A DNA stretch of 64,000 nucleotides from an uncultured Lachnospiraceae bacterium (GTDB taxonomy: Bacteria; Bacillota; Clostridia; Lachnospirales; Lachnospiraceae): the NCBI GenBank assembly GCA_902787715.1, contig CADAHQ010000001.1:310001-374000 (forward strand), in the 5' to 3' direction. The notes below the pieces were generated by a model. The model ran no database searches. It saw only the letters and a list, made by a program, of their open reading frames with translations, and had not been told where the DNA came from. The translations under genes were made by a program, and so were the position numbers. Shown one piece after another: positions 60,452-64,000 of the stretch (its first letter is position 1; each line of letters starts with the position of its first letter).

Positions 60452-61405
60452 CTATTGCGGCTTTCCACCCGGAAACCGCGTGTGGCAGTGGACACACACC
60501 GTCACTGTAGGGAGATTGTCATACCCGCAGACAGGACAGCGTTTTTGTAAAAGGCCGCCGCAAATGGCGCAGGTGGTTGCGCCGGGCTTGTTCTTATAAT
60601 CGCATCGGCAGATATCGGGGGGAACACTCCCGCGGGTTCTTCCCGCAATCTGGTTGACGCGGACGGTCTTCTTCGTAATCGGCTCGTCATCGTTTGCCTG
60701 CAACCTGCGAAGCGCCTTCTCTGCATTGAAGGGTTCTGAAACATGAGCAGCATTCCACAGTTTCCGGTAATCCTCCTGGGAATGCTCTTTCGCATCTCCC
60801 TCCCAAAAATCGCTCCTGACATTTCCCACCCGGGGATTGGCCCCGCAGACATCGCAGGTGATTGCGGACCACGGCAGTGCCCGGCCGCATCCCGCGCAGT
60901 AGATTTTCTCATTGCGGAGCTTCTTAAACAGTTCATAGTCCGGCTCCGCTGCCTTCTGCTTCCTGCGCGGAAGCTTTTTGCCGCAGTAATTACAGCAGAT
61001 TGCATTCTCCGGATTGTCGTGGGAACAGCTGCGACACCGGATTATCCCTTCCGTCATCTGTGCCATGGGATCATACTCTGCAGGATATTCCGCTCCCTCT
61101 TCATACGCATAGTATCCGTCGTAATCCTCCGGCATCCCTGCATAGTCCTCCGGCATCTCCGCGTCCTCCGCAAAGCTTCCCGCCGGAACAAACAAAAGCG
61201 GAGCGCCGCAGACTTCACAGGTTTCGGCCCCCGCAGGATTGACATGCCAACAGGCGGAACAACGAACACAATCATCGGGGGCAGGGTCCAGAATGCCTGA
61301 GCCCTCCCGGAAGAAATCCTCCACGTTGTTCGACAGAAATTCCCCGCAGTTCTCACAGACCACGGCATACGGGGGATTGTCACAATTGCAGAACCGGCAT
61401 TTCAC
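60452..61405 (-). CDS. hypothetical protein with six zinc ribbons
   Basis: Function not recognised. The 317-residue chain contains ribbons starting CRFCNCDNPPYAVVC (N-terminal), CSACWHVNPAGAETC, CRSCSHDNPENAICC, CAGCGRALPWSAITC, a divergent one with CRCDYKNKPGATTC (CxC in place of CxxC) and CPVCGYDNLPTVTVC at the end, where the last partner is CVHCH. An acidic Tyr/Glu/Asp-rich stretch lies between ribbons 2 and 3 (about 82-112). No membrane helix. The start is a GTG behind AAGGAGGAG, 23 bases after the atpC stop, so it can be transcribed by read-through from the ATP synthase operon. It is a paralogue in plan of the nine-ribbon protein. Confidence 0.83.
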   Translation of the reverse strand: MKCRFCNCDNPPYAVVCENCGEFLSNNVEDFFREGSGILDPAPDDCVRCSACWHVNPAGAETCEVCGAPLLFVPAGSFAEDAEMPEDYAGMPEDYDGYYAYEEGAEYPAEYDPMAQMTEGIIRCRSCSHDNPENAICCNYCGKKLPRRKQKAAEPDYELFKKLRNEKIYCAGCGRALPWSAITCDVCGANPRVGNVRSDFWEGDAKEHSQEDYRKLWNAAHVSEPFNAEKALRRLQANDDEPITKKTVRVNQIAGRTRGSVPPDICRCDYKNKPGATTCAICGGLLQKRCPVCGYDNLPTVTVCVHCHTRFPGGKPQ

Positions 61406-61428
61406 GAGCTTTCTCCTCCTTCAGGCAA

Positions 61429-61854
61429 TCAGGTGTTGAAATCATCCGGGTGAATGCGCTTCGCACCGCTTAAGCGGGCCATAGCACGGGCCATTGCCGC
61501 GCTGGAGAGGTTGTACTCCACGATGCTCTGCTTGCGCTGCATCTCCTCGCGGGCCATCTCGAGAGCCATCTGTGCCCGATGGGCGTCAATCTCCTCGGGT
61601 CTCTCCGCGGAAAATGCCAAAAGCGTAACGGTATTGTCCGCTGTGTTCACGATTCCGTCCGAAACAATGACTGCCTGGGTCTTCCCCTCCGCGTCACGAA
61701 AGCGCACTTCCCCGACGGCCACGGTGGTCGCCATCGGCGCATGATGCGCCAGAATCTCAATCTGCCCGTCAAATCCCGGGAAGATCAAGGACTCGCACTC
61801 GCCGTCGTAAAAGACACGGTCGCAGGTGATGATTTGCAGATGGAATGTGTTCAT
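61429..61854 (-). CDS. atpC: F-type ATP synthase epsilon subunit
   Basis: Rotor-stalk subunit that couples and regulates the F1 motor. The start at 61854 gives MNTFHLQIITCDRVFYDGE, with CGGAG six bases upstream; a longer frame adds seven residues without support. The N-terminal beta-sandwich has GFDGQIEILAHHAPM and the C-terminal helical hairpin runs from EEIDAHRAQMALEMA to the end, with 141 residues in all. Gap to atpD is 45 bases. Last gene of the atp operon as usual, but no terminator follows. Confidence 0.96.
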   Translation of the reverse strand: MNTFHLQIITCDRVFYDGECESLIFPGFDGQIEILAHHAPMATTVAVGEVRFRDAEGKTQAVIVSDGIVNTADNTVTLLAFSAERPEEIDAHRAQMALEMAREEMQRKQSIVEYNLSSAAMARAMARLSGAKRIHPDDFNT

Positions 61855-61899
61855 GGTATCTCCGCAGTTCCGCAATACTGTATCGTTTCGAAAACAAAC

Positions 61900-64000
<2,101 letters not shown>

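Overview
The window reads as a chromosomal segment of a GC-rich Clostridia, most likely Lachnospiraceae. The reasons are the gene order rpsP-KH-rimM-trmD-rplS-lepB-rbgA-rnhB-yraN, a DUF512 radical-SAM gene overlapping der, ylxM-ffh, a tmRNA tag of clostridial type (ADNKFALAA), formate-tetrahydrofolate ligase, lipoproteins with lipoboxes and strong AGGAGG-like ribosome binding sites. No outer-membrane genes, rRNA, tRNA, insertion sequence, phage gene or CRISPR array was seen. The family-level assignment is inference.

Layout. Only the first 1.25 kb (pyrB, cut by the window edge, and pyrI) is on the + strand; every other gene is on the - strand, so operons are read from high to low coordinates. 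From low to high coordinate: nfeD/SPFH membrane pair (1.3-2.8 kb); a five-gene ABC export cassette with two ATPases, one large FtsX-type permease and two lipoprotein adaptors (3-11 kb); fhs (11-12.8 kb); manA, a phosphohexomutase and an orphan glycosidase-like protein (12.9-17.3 kb); two tandem ATPase-permease fusion transporters (17.3-23.1 kb); mutS, an RNase HI and a membrane-anchored MutS-like ATPase (23.1-28.2 kb); uxuB-uxuA-aguA for glucuronate side chains of xylan (28.2-33 kb); a housekeeping stretch with SH3 protein, gpsA, plsY, der, DUF512, pgeF, yraN, rnhB, rbgA, a GNAT acetyltransferase and lepB (33-42.3 kb); the ribosome/SRP cluster rplS-trmD-rimM-KH-rpsP-ffh-ylxM (42.5-46.7 kb); an RNA methyltransferase, GH36 alpha-galactosidase, Na/Pi symporter-like protein, metA, ligA and a pseudouridine synthase (46.8-55.5 kb); an unusual zinc-ribbon/membrane protein cluster wrapped around ssrA (55.7-61.4 kb); and atpC-atpD-atpG (61.4-64 kb, atpG cut by the window edge).

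How the parts work together. Alpha-glucuronidase, mannonate dehydratase and fructuronate reductase form a cytoplasmic route for methylglucuronic acid side chains of imported xylo-oligosaccharides; GH36 and the orphan glycosidase extend intracellular oligosaccharide use, and the hexose-phosphate enzymes feed the products into metabolism. The ribosome/SRP cluster has its own near-consensus promoters, and rplS has a separate promoter plus a structured leader.

The least explained part is 55.7-61.4 kb. Two multi-zinc-ribbon proteins (six and nine ribbons) lie directly behind atpC, and three related membrane proteins, two with an N-terminal zinc ribbon, lie behind a perfect TTGACA-17-TATAAT promoter; ssrA is between the two groups. 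No function is recognisable. All intergenic gaps are below 300 bases except 58,082-58,657, which holds a promoter, a terminator and ssrA.
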